Assembly: GCA_002734085.1 (NCBI GenBank)
Contig: NVXV01000012.1
Coordinates: forward strand, 62,001 to 126,000
Origin: Fluviicola sp.
GTDB lineage: Bacteria > Bacteroidota > Bacteroidia > Flavobacteriales_D > Crocinitomicaceae
DNA: 64,000 bases
Direction: 5' to 3'
In this document: positions 36,314 to 42,364 of the stretch, piece after piece
How the letters are laid out: each line of letters begins with the position of its first letter
How positions within the stretch are numbered: the stretch's first letter is position 1
Program-made: the position numbers and the translations under genes
Notes under the pieces: generated by a model
What the model was told of the DNA's origin: nothing
The model's input: only the letters and a program-made list of their open reading frames with translations
Database searches by the model: none

Positions 36314-36394
36314 AGGGTCGTGAGCTCTGACGATCAGTTTACTGATGTCAGAATGCTGATTAAACATCAGCATTCGAATCTCATCGCCCGCTCA
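36314..36394 (+). pseudogene. Broken tRNA-Gly copy, 3' part with 48-base insertion
   Basis: AGGGTCGTGAG (36314-36324) matches the variable region and 5' T-stem of tRNA-Gly, and TTCGAATCTCATCGCCCGCT (36373-36392) matches the T loop, 3' T-stem and acceptor end. Between them 36325-36372 is a 48-base insertion containing two hairpins: CTGAC-G-ATCAGT / ACTGAT-GTCAG and TGCTGAT-TAAAC-ATCAGCA. The upstream part of the tRNA is missing. The downstream flank (TTGAAATA) matches the intact copy, so this was a full tandem copy once. Confidence 0.7.
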
Positions 36395-36436
36395 ATTGAA
36401 ATAATTTACCAGATTTATCAGTCAGATAAATCAAAT

Positions 36437-36520
36437 GCCCGGATGGTGGAATTGGTAGACACGCCGGACTTAAAATCCTGTGCTCTTCGGGGCGTGCGGG
36501 TTCAAGTCCCGCTCCGGGTA
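36437..36520 (+). tRNA. tRNA-Leu (UAA)
   Basis: A type II tRNA of about 84 bases: acceptor GCCCGGA pairing with TCCGGGT (terminal G-U), D arm TGGTGGAATTGGTAGACA, anticodon loop CTTAAAA with anticodon TAA, a long variable arm (TGCTCTTCGGGGCG) and T arm GCGGG-TTCAAGT-CCCGC. The anticodon stem has one mismatch. Only part of CCA follows. Followed directly by a terminator. Confidence 0.93.
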
Positions 36521-36523
36521 CAA

Positions 36524-36555
36524 AGCCCTGTAACGTAAAGTTGCAGGGCTTTTTT
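36524..36555 (+). terminator. Terminator after tRNA-Leu
   Basis: AGCCCTGTAAC and GTTGCAGGGCT form an 11-bp stem (one wobble) with loop GTAAA, followed by TTTTTTG. One of three closely related AGCCCTGTA hairpins in this region. Confidence 0.9.
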
Positions 36556-36597
36556 GTTTCGATACTTTCAGAAAACAGTTCGACATAATTCTTTCAG

Positions 36598-36605
36598 TAT
36601 ATTTG
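36598..36605 (+). promoter_or_regulatory. -7 element of the GNAT gene
   Basis: TATATTTG (TAnnTTTG) lies 14 bases before the ATG at 36620 and downstream of the in-frame TTG at 36554, so it supports the ATG. Confidence 0.5.
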
Positions 36606-36619
36606 TCATTAGCAAATTT

Positions 36620-37141
36620 ATGGGAACAGTTGCTATACATAGAGCTAATAGAGAAGATTTAAAAGACCTTCAAATTGTCAGCAGGACTACTTTCAAGGAA
36701 TCTTTCGGAGAGCAGAACACTCCAGAAGATATGGAGAAGTACCTAAAGGAAAAGTTTAGCGAGCAACAACTTTTCTTGGAACTTGATAATCCCGATTCGT
36801 TATTCTACTTAGCAAAGCTTAATGAAGAAGTTGTTGGCTATCTCAAATTGAACACTGGACAGGCTCAAACTGAATTGAAAAATGAAAACGGACTTGAAAT
36901 TGAGAGAATTTATGTAATCAATAAATTCATTGGCAAAGGAATAGGAAAACAACTTTTCAATCTAACGATAGATATTGCACAACAAGAGAAAATACAATAC
37001 ATCTGGTTAGGAGTTTGGGAAAAGAATGAACGAGCACTTAATTTTTATCATAAAAATGGGTTTGTAGAATTTGACAAACACATTTTTGTACTTGGTGATG
37101 ACCACCAGACAGATATACTAATGAAATTAAAGTTGAACTAA
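36620..37141 (+). CDS. GNAT-family N-acetyltransferase
   Basis: A 173-residue protein starting MGTVAIHRANREDLKDLQI, with the GNAT acetyl-CoA-binding pattern: LNEEVVGYLKLN (strand 4), LEIERIYVINKFIGKGIGKQLFNLTIDIA (motif A; the R/Q-x-x-G-x-G/A loop as IGKGIGK), then WLGVWEKNERALNFYHKNGFVEFDKHIF (motif B, typical of RimI-like GNATs). The substrate is unknown. The in-frame extension to 36554 is rejected because a TAnnTTTG promoter lies between. The gene is enclosed by two nearly identical terminators (36524 and 37184) and two copies of the GTTCGACA motif, as if it were one cassette. Confidence 0.88.
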   Translation: MGTVAIHRANREDLKDLQIVSRTTFKESFGEQNTPEDMEKYLKEKFSEQQLFLELDNPDSLFYLAKLNEEVVGYLKLNTGQAQTELKNENGLEIERIYVINKFIGKGIGKQLFNLTIDIAQQEKIQYIWLGVWEKNERALNFYHKNGFVEFDKHIFVLGDDHQTDILMKLKLN

Positions 37142-37183
37142 CCATCAATATAGTTCGACAATACAATCATTCCCTGTACATTT

Positions 37184-37216
37184 AGCCCTGTAACGTAGAG
37201 TTCCAGGGCTTTTTTG
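37184..37216 (+). terminator. Terminator after the GNAT gene
   Basis: AGCCCTGTAAC ... CAGGGCT followed by TTTTTTG: the same sequence as the terminator after tRNA-Leu with only three or four changes, duplicated on the other side of the GNAT gene. Confidence 0.88.
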
Positions 37217-37330
37217 TTGGTTTCAACCAAAATAGGGTGACGGGACTAAATCTTCTACAACCTTTATCATAGTTAAGAAAAATGGTTCGACACTTTTTTG
37301 TATTTAAGTATTTGCTAAAATAATTAATCA

Positions 37331-37338
37331 TATCTTTG
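37331..37338 (+). promoter_or_regulatory. -7 element of the arsR-merTP operon
   Basis: TATCTTTG ends five bases before the ArsR ATG at 37343; TTTG at 37311-37314 is a possible -33 partner (16-base spacing). Nearly leaderless. ArsR-type repressors usually bind over such promoters, but no clear inverted repeat was found here. Confidence 0.5.
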
Positions 37339-37342
37339 TAGC

Positions 37343-37714
37343 ATGAGTAATTCATGTATAAGAATAGAAGCAGATATAGAGCAGATTAATAAGTGTAAGC
37401 TGTTATTGGAAGAGCAATCTCAGAAGATTGAATCCATGACCAGTGTTTTGAACCTTGTGGGAAATACAGTTCGCTTTAACATTCTCTACTTGCTTCAAAA
37501 GGAAGGTAGATTGTGTGTTTGTGATTTGAGCGATATTCTTGGAATATCAATCTCTGCAGTATCACAGCACTTGAGAAAGCTTAAGGACAGACAAATTATT
37601 TATTCGGTAAAAGAAGGTCAAACAATTTATTACTCCAACAATGAGGCAAAGTCTCATTTACTTGATTCCTTCTTCTCACTTCTTACAGATGAAACAAAAA
37701 CTGAATTGGTATGA
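37343..37714 (+). CDS. ArsR/SmtB-family metal-responsive repressor
   Basis: A 123-residue winged-helix regulator. The recognition helix region LCVCDLSDILGISISAVSQHLRKLKDRQIIYSVKEGQTIYY is typical, and the CVC pair in its ELCVCDL-type box is the metal-sensing site of ArsR/CadC-like proteins; further cysteines lie in MSNSC and NKCKLL. Metal binding releases it from DNA. It overlaps the MerT-P-like gene by 4 bases (its stop is within the next start, ATGA), so it must regulate that operon. Which metal is sensed (mercury, arsenic, cadmium or another soft metal) cannot be read from the sequence; the context points to mercury. Confidence 0.92.
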   Translation: MSNSCIRIEADIEQINKCKLLLEEQSQKIESMTSVLNLVGNTVRFNILYLLQKEGRLCVCDLSDILGISISAVSQHLRKLKDRQIIYSVKEGQTIYYSNNEAKSHLLDSFFSLLTDETKTELV

Positions 37715-38307
37715 AATCAAATAATAAAATAGCTGGTGTAGGACTACTGACGGCAATAGCCGCATCCTTATGCTGTATCACGCCTGTGATTGCATTGGTT
37801 GCTGGAACAAGTGGTATGGCTTCAACTTTTTCATGGATGGAACCAGCCAGACCCTACCTAATCGGATTCACGATTTTGACGTTAGGGTTTGCATGGTATC
37901 AGAAACTGAAACCGAAGAAAGAAGTTAATTGCAACTGTGATACAGATGAGAAAAAGAGCTTCATGCAGTCCAAGCTGTTCTTGGTAATCATAACCGTTTT
38001 TACAGCAGTCATGTTGACATTTCCATACTACTCACATGTGTTTTATGATAATGAGGTATCTGGAACTTCAATTAGTGCGGAACACGCTCAGAAATATGAA
38101 TTTACTATTGACGGGATGACTTGTGAGAGCTGTGAAGAGCATGTTATCCGTGAAATACTCCAGTTAGAAGGTATAGGGACGGTTAATGTTTCCTATAACA
38201 AAGGAAATGCTGTGGTTGAATTTGACAAGAATAAGACCAATGAAGATGAAATAACGAAGGCGATTAACGCAACAGGATATACAGTAACCAATACAAAGAA
38301 TTTATAA
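37711..38307 (+). CDS. merTP: MerT-MerP-like fused mercuric transport protein
   Basis: A 198-residue protein combining two parts. Residues 1-115 have three hydrophobic helices, the first with the CC pair (AIAASLCCITPVIALVAGTSG) that carries mercuric ions across the membrane in MerT. Residues about 130-198 are a heavy-metal-associated domain with GMTCESCEEHV (CxxC motif), as in MerP or copper chaperones, facing the periplasm. It is a single-gene MerTP fusion. It follows the ArsR gene with a 4-base overlap and precedes the GDCCVxC protein gene by one base. No mercuric reductase (merA) gene is in the window, so reduction would need another locus. Confidence 0.88.
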   Translation: MKSNNKIAGVGLLTAIAASLCCITPVIALVAGTSGMASTFSWMEPARPYLIGFTILTLGFAWYQKLKPKKEVNCNCDTDEKKSFMQSKLFLVIITVFTAVMLTFPYYSHVFYDNEVSGTSISAEHAQKYEFTIDGMTCESCEEHVIREILQLEGIGTVNVSYNKGNAVVEFDKNKTNEDEITKAINATGYTVTNTKNL

Positions 38308-38525
38308 TGGCAGTTGAACTAAAATCAGAAATTACTTGTCCAGAATGTGGACACAAAAAGGAGGAGGAAATGCCAACGGATGCATGCTCCTGGTTTTATG
38401 AATGTGGAAATTGTAAGGCACTACTTAAACCCAAAGAAGGGGATTGCTGCGTGTATTGTTCCTATGGAACCGTTCCATGTCCTCCAATTCAAGAAACTGG
38501 TAGCTGTTCATCAAGCTGTTGCTAA
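38307..38525 (+). CDS. GDCCVxC-domain metal-binding protein
   Basis: A 72-residue cysteine-rich protein with the diagnostic GDCCVYC motif, plus CPECGH, CGNCKALLKPKEG and a C-terminal CSSSCC cluster. Twelve or so cysteines in 72 residues indicate tight soft-metal binding. GDCCVxC-domain proteins (some are selenoproteins, GDCCUxC) sit in mercury-resistance operons beside merTP, and the position here, one base overlapping merTP, agrees. A Cys residue occupies the Sec position. Its precise role is not known, probably metal delivery or sequestration. Confidence 0.85.
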   Translation: MAVELKSEITCPECGHKKEEEMPTDACSWFYECGNCKALLKPKEGDCCVYCSYGTVPCPPIQETGSCSSSCC

Positions 38526-38537
38526 CAATTAATTAGA

Positions 38538-38556
38538 GTCGATTTGGTTCGACAAT
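38538..38556 (+). repeat. 19-bp direct repeat, left copy (with GTTCGACA motif)
   Basis: GTCGATTTGGTTCGACAAT occurs identically at 38538-38556 and 41936-41954. It contains its own short inverted repeat, GTCGA-TTTGGT-TCGAC. The two copies enclose a 3.4-kb block with the AraC regulator, SDR, DoxX-like remnant, YceI and Crp/Fnr genes. Confidence 0.85.
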
Positions 38557-38585
38557 GTAATCATTAGGGGTGCATTAAAAAAGAA

Positions 38586-38617
38586 AGCCCTGTATCAGAA
38601 TGATACGGGGCTTTTTT
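38586..38617. terminator. Terminator of the merTP operon
   Basis: AGCCCTGTATCA and TGATACGGGGCT (one G-U) form a 12-bp stem with loop GAA, then TTTTTT. An A-run on the other side lets it act for the convergent AraC gene too. It belongs to the AGCCCTGTA terminator family of this region. Confidence 0.88.
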
Positions 38618-38647
38618 GGTTCGACATTTTCTAAAATGGTTCGACAA

Positions 38648-39559
38648 TCAATTCATTGAGTGGCTCTCGATATACTCTTTAGGCGTTACTCCGACCTTCT
38701 TCTTAAACAATCGTGAAAAATACTGCGGGTACTCAAAACCCAGTTGATAAGCAGTTTCGGAAATTGAGGCGTTCGGAGCAAGTAATAAATCCTTTGCTTC
38801 ATTTATCAAGAATAATTGAATGTGTTCTGTTGTCGTTTTACCAGTTTCCTTTTTAAGTGTATCACTCAAATATCGCTGAGTCACAGACATCCTATCGGCA
38901 ATTTCCTCTATACTGGGTACTCCTTTCTCTTGGAGTTGACCAGATTGGTAGTATTCCTCCAATCTATGATTAAACTGTTCTAACAAGTTAATCGACATTT
39001 CCTTTCTATTGATAAATTGTCTTTCATAAAAGCGATTGGCATACTTCAACAGAGTACTGAGGTGAGATATGATGATGTCTTTACTGAAGGAATCTTGATT
39101 GTTATGATATTCAATTACTATGTTCTCTACAATGGATTCCATCTGTTTTTCCTCACTCGGAGAAAGATGCAAAGCTTCATTTACAGAGTAAGAAAAGAAA
39201 CCATATTTCTTGATTTGTTGGGCTAATTCCGTCCCCTTGACAAAGTCTTCATGTAAGTTGATTGAAAACCCTTTCTGTACAAAGACCGCATTGCTGTCCC
39301 ATTGCAGTACTTGTCTTGGTGACATGAAGAACATTGCGCCATTGGTAAAATCATACTTTGTTCGTCCGTAGTTCAACTTACCACTAATAACTTTTTTCAA
39401 ACTGATAGTATAGCAATCATTGGTAATAGGTGGTGAGCTTTCTTTCGGACAGGGTAGAAAATTATCTCCAGCTGCAGACATAACACTGAACATTGGATGT
39501 TCAGGTTGAGGCAATTCAAGGTATTCGAAATATGACGATAATGTACTAAAATGCTTCAT
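38648..39559 (-). CDS. AraC-family transcriptional regulator
   Basis: A 303-residue regulator. The C-terminal 100 residues hold the two helix-turn-helix motifs of AraC/XylS proteins: SIEEIADRMSVTQRYLSDTLKKETGKTTTEHI and SISETAYQLGFEYPQYFSRLFKKKVGVTPKEYIES. The N-terminal part has no recognised ligand domain. It is 35 bases after the SDR gene stop, on the same strand, and the two are a common pair in Bacteroidota (SDR gene controlled by a divergent or adjacent AraC regulator). The GTTCGACAAT motif overlaps its stop codon. Confidence 0.9.
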   Translation of the reverse strand: MKHFSTLSSYFEYLELPQPEHPMFSVMSAAGDNFLPCPKESSPPITNDCYTISLKKVISGKLNYGRTKYDFTNGAMFFMSPRQVLQWDSNAVFVQKGFSINLHEDFVKGTELAQQIKKYGFFSYSVNEALHLSPSEEKQMESIVENIVIEYHNNQDSFSKDIIISHLSTLLKYANRFYERQFINRKEMSINLLEQFNHRLEEYYQSGQLQEKGVPSIEEIADRMSVTQRYLSDTLKKETGKTTTEHIQLFLINEAKDLLLAPNASISETAYQLGFEYPQYFSRLFKKKVGVTPKEYIESHSMN

Positions 39560-39594
39560 TGCTATTCTTCAAATTTAGTTGTTTTTTGACGGAT

Positions 39595-40545
39595 TCAAAA
39601 GTTCCACTTCACCCCAGTTTCCTTTTCTGACAAATCCCAGAGCTTTTCCATTACCGACTTATCCAAAGCGTGCGGTTCTAATTTACATTCACCAACAGGA
39701 CCTTTAAAATATCCTCGTCCTGTAGGTCCATAAAAAGCTTTTTGCTCCAAGTCTTCTTCTGTGGCACACATCAATTCTGGGTAAGCACCTCTTTCAGCTG
39801 ATTGAACCATTGGAGTCAATTTCATTATTTGCCATATGAACCTTGTTAATAAACTACCACTTGTTTTGATTAATGATGTTCTTGAAGCACCTGGATGACA
39901 AGCATACGCTTTAACACTTGTCTTTCCTGCTTTTTCAAGCCTATCTTGTAATTCGTAAACAGTCATAATTTGCGCCAATTTACTCTGACTATATACTCCA
40001 TTCGGAGAGTAGTTCTTATCCCAGTTCATATCGTCAAATTGAATGGTTTTAATACCTAAGTTGTATCCCATACTCCCTACTGTCACAATGCGTCCATTCG
40101 ATTCATCTATTCGTGGATATAGCAATGATTGTAATAGGAAGTTGCCATAGTGGTTTACACCAAGCTGACTCTCAAATCCATCCACTGTTATGGTTTGAGT
40201 TGGAACTTGGGCAATTGCAGCATTCAACATCAATGCATCAATCTTTGGAACAGTTTTAAGAACCTGCTCCGCAGCTTGTCTCACAGATGCCTGTTCAGCC
40301 AAGTCCATTTGTATATTGGAGACATCTATATTATTACCAAGCTTTTGTTTTAAAGCTGCGATTGTTTCTTTTGATTTTTTATTGTTGCGATTCAGCATCA
40401 CAACCTTTGCTCCTTTTGATAGCAATATTGTTGCTGCTTCAAATCCAGTTCCACTTGTAGTTCCAGTTATGACAAATGTTTTGCCTTTTAAGTCTTTTAT
40501 TCTGTCAGGAGTCCATCCTTGTTTTCCAAATTGATTCATACTCAT
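39595..40545 (-). CDS. Short-chain dehydrogenase/reductase
   Basis: A 316-residue Rossmann-fold oxidoreductase. The cofactor motif TGTTSGTGF (TGxxxGxG), the NAA-type motif LMLNAAIAQVP and the active-site Tyr and Lys in YSQSKLAQ are visible. The layout, with a rather long C-terminal half (CHPGASRTSLI, SAERGAYPELMCAT, YGPTGRGYFKGPVGE), is like retinol-dehydrogenase/WW-domain-type SDRs common in Bacteroidota. Substrate unknown. Transcribed ahead of the AraC gene, in the block between the 19-bp repeats. Confidence 0.9.
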   Translation of the reverse strand: MSMNQFGKQGWTPDRIKDLKGKTFVITGTTSGTGFEAATILLSKGAKVVMLNRNNKKSKETIAALKQKLGNNIDVSNIQMDLAEQASVRQAAEQVLKTVPKIDALMLNAAIAQVPTQTITVDGFESQLGVNHYGNFLLQSLLYPRIDESNGRIVTVGSMGYNLGIKTIQFDDMNWDKNYSPNGVYSQSKLAQIMTVYELQDRLEKAGKTSVKAYACHPGASRTSLIKTSGSLLTRFIWQIMKLTPMVQSAERGAYPELMCATEEDLEQKAFYGPTGRGYFKGPVGECKLEPHALDKSVMEKLWDLSEKETGVKWNF

Positions 40546-40638
40546 ATCTTTCTGTTTTTGTGATTAATAAGAATATTACAAAGGTCGGCACGAAGGAGCC
40601 CTGAACTCTTATACGGATTTTCGAATCATGTATACTTT

Positions 40639-40823
40639 TTAGTAATCAGTTGCTTTCAATTTGTCTCCCCAATTAGGAAAGTTGTTCACTCTTTCAACTA
40701 TTACTTCTTCTCCGATAACTTTTAATACTCCTGCCATGAGTATCATAAAACTGAATAAAATGGATAATGTGTATCCTACTATTTTCTGGTTTTATTGATT
40801 TGTTCTTCGTGATAATTCGCCAT
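40639..40823 (-). pseudogene. Broken DoxX-like membrane protein gene
   Basis: The gap between YceI and the SDR gene is not empty. The minus strand starts at an ATG at 40823 (MANYHEEQINKTRK) and hits a stop after 14 codons. One base-frame away, a second open stretch reads KIVGYTLSILFSFMILMAG followed by VLKVIGEEVIVERVNNFPNW and GDKLKATDY, ending at 40639. The second part looks like the N-terminal membrane helix and following loop of a DoxX-like protein. One frameshift separates the two parts, and the gene is also cut short compared with about 120 residues for intact DoxX-like proteins. The ATG follows the YceI stop by four bases, so it was the next gene of that operon. A short functional peptide from an inner ATG is possible but unlikely. 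Confidence 0.65.
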
Positions 40824-40825
40824 AA

Positions 40826-41308
40826 TTATTTGATTTTACAGTTAATAGATATTTGAATGGTTTTACCAACTACTAAAGCAGGAAATTTTGCCCCTAAGCC
40901 GAATTCTTTCCGATTCAGTGAAAATTGTCCGTTTAAAGTTTTGTCGTTGTATGTAAATGGAACCACCACTTGCTTAGTCGTCTTAAGTAGCGTAAGATTT
41001 CCTATTACTTGATAATGTCCATTGACTTCTTCTATAGATGAAGAAATAAAGTTGATTTTTGGATGTTCCTTCACATGGAAGAAGTCTTTACTTCTAAGAT
41101 GTTCATCTCTTTTTTGATTACCAGTATCTACAGTTGAGGAACCGATACTCACATTAAAAAAGGAGTTGTTCAAATCCTTTTCATTAAATACAATTTCTCC
41201 TTTGAGGTCTGAGAGATGACCTTTAACAGTCAATATTCCAAGTTTTTTCACACTGAATGACACTTCCGAATTTGAAGTATCAATCTCTAATTTATCATTT
41301 GACATCAT
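40826..41308 (-). CDS. YceI-family protein
   Basis: A 160-residue protein with the YceI lipocalin-like pattern: ID-S-EVSFSVKKLGILTVKGHLSDLKGEIVF, then VDTGNQKRDEHLRSKDFFHVKEHPKINFIS and VVPFTYNDKTLNGQFSLNRKEFGLG. YceI proteins bind polyisoprenoid or other lipophilic molecules. Unlike E. coli YceI there is no signal peptide, so this form is cytoplasmic (or its start is later). A second in-frame ATG directly follows the first. Cotranscribed with the broken DoxX-like gene. Located within the block between the 19-bp repeats. Confidence 0.88.
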   Translation of the reverse strand: MMSNDKLEIDTSNSEVSFSVKKLGILTVKGHLSDLKGEIVFNEKDLNNSFFNVSIGSSTVDTGNQKRDEHLRSKDFFHVKEHPKINFISSSIEEVNGHYQVIGNLTLLKTTKQVVVPFTYNDKTLNGQFSLNRKEFGLGAKFPALVVGKTIQISINCKIK

Positions 41309-41395
41309 TCTTTCGTTTTTGAATTAATGACACAAATTTATGGGTGCGTTATCGGCTACGCATTAATGTAGATTAAGAAATGAAGTTGATGATAA

Positions 41396-41890
41396 TTATT
41401 TTTCCGAAAGGCGTTGCTTTTTAACTGTGCTTAGGGCTTCTGGTGTTATTCCAAGGTAGGATGCTATCATTTTCTGAGGTACTCGCTGCACAATATTAGG
41501 GTAGGTTTTTACAAAATGCTCATAGCGTTCTATACCAGAAGCACTCATAAGCATAATTACTCGCTTTTGAAGGACAGCAATTCTTCTGATTAATTTCTCA
41601 TTCTCTGGCTCTACCTTCTCAGTTTTCTCCCTCTGGTTTAATTCCGAATCTTCAAGTGCATCAATGAACATTTCTGCTGGAGTATTAGGCCCCACATTAT
41701 CAGCCATTATCCAATCTTCAGAAGCAAACATAAAAATGTGCTCTTTTCCCTTGTCATCAATTGTATAGCTTCTAAGCAAACCAGATTTCACTTCATAGAA
41801 TTTACTATTTAAATCTCCTGGTCGCTGTAATACCTGGCCCCTATTTACTTTGATTGTTTTCATAAAAGTTCTCAATACAAAAATACGCAT
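41396..41890 (-). CDS. Crp/Fnr-family transcriptional regulator
   Basis: A 164-residue regulator (or 155 from Met10, MKTIKVNRGQVLQRPGD, which is the likelier start). The cyclic-nucleotide-binding-like domain (GDLNSKFYEVKSGLLRSYTIDDKGKEHIFMFASEDW) is followed by a helix and a C-terminal helix-turn-helix (VPQKMIASYLGITPEALSTVKK). The N-terminus is shorter than in the usual 190-residue Bacteroidota relatives. Such proteins often regulate YceI, DoxX or redox genes next to them; here it precedes YceI on the same strand. Confidence 0.85.
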   Translation of the reverse strand: MRIFVLRTFMKTIKVNRGQVLQRPGDLNSKFYEVKSGLLRSYTIDDKGKEHIFMFASEDWIMADNVGPNTPAEMFIDALEDSELNQREKTEKVEPENEKLIRRIAVLQKRVIMLMSASGIERYEHFVKTYPNIVQRVPQKMIASYLGITPEALSTVKKQRLSEK

Positions 41891-41935
41891 TTTTGTATTG
41901 AGGTTCTTTGAGTGATCTGAACATATTTAGTTGTT

Positions 41936-41954
41936 GTCGATTTGGTTCGACAAT
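41936..41954 (+). repeat. 19-bp direct repeat, right copy (with GTTCGACA motif)
   Basis: Identical to 38538-38556. It lies 46 bases upstream of the Crp/Fnr start and 60 bases past the arsC stop, which makes it the apparent outer edge of the accessory block. Confidence 0.85.
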
Positions 41955-42014
41955 TAGCAAAGTGGTTTAACATTCTGAGATTGGTCAGTGCTGTTTTAAG
42001 AAGTGCTTTTCAAA

Positions 42015-42353
42015 TTAAAGAATATCAAGTATATTCTCTGGTGGTCTCCCTATAACAGCCTTATTACCTTTTACAAAGATAGGTCGCTCAATTAATTTAG
42101 GAAACTTAATCATCGCATCAATCCATTCATCTTCGGATAAGCTTTTGCCTTTGAAATTTTCCTTATAATCTTTCTCTCCTTTGCGAATGAGCTTTTCGGC
42201 AGAAATTTCTAGCTTTTTAAGTATGTTTTTCAAGTCTGACTTACTTGGAACATCCTCCAAGTACAAAACAACTTCTGGAGAAACTCCATTTTCTTCAAGT
42301 AGTTGAAGCGTTTGTCTACTTTTTGAACATCTTGGATTGTGATAAATAAGCAT
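42015..42353 (-). CDS. arsC: Arsenate reductase, ArsC/Spx (glutaredoxin-coupled) family
   Basis: A 112-residue ArsC-type protein with the thioredoxin-fold start MLIYHNPRCSKSRQTLQLL (catalytic Cys in NPRCSKSR) and the C-terminal LIERPIFVKGNKAVIGRPPE that binds the anion through Arg residues. It reduces arsenate to arsenite using glutathione/glutaredoxin-type thiols; some relatives (YffB, Spx) have other roles. It lies 11 bases downstream of mlaF, on the same strand, and so would be cotranscribed with a lipid-transport ABC system rather than with the ArsR-merTP operon, which is on the opposite strand 4 kb away. Confidence 0.88.
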   Translation of the reverse strand: MLIYHNPRCSKSRQTLQLLEENGVSPEVVLYLEDVPSKSDLKNILKKLEISAEKLIRKGEKDYKENFKGKSLSEDEWIDAMIKFPKLIERPIFVKGNKAVIGRPPENILDIL

Positions 42354-42364
42354 AGTGAAAAGTA

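Noticed and set aside
36205-36394. attL/attR of an integrated element made by the two tRNA-Gly 3' ends
   Set aside because: The two copies are only 117 bases apart and the copy between is not an element; a decayed tandem tRNA array explains them better. An integration at the outer copy is still possible.
36320-36538. Open reading frame across tRNA-Leu (MVELVDTPDL...)
   Set aside because: It is the well-known translation of a tRNA-Leu gene in the forward frame; the RNA gene explains the sequence.
42015-42353. arsC as part of the ArsR-MerTP metal-resistance operon
   Set aside because: It is on the other strand, 4 kb away and tightly linked to mlaE-mlaF.
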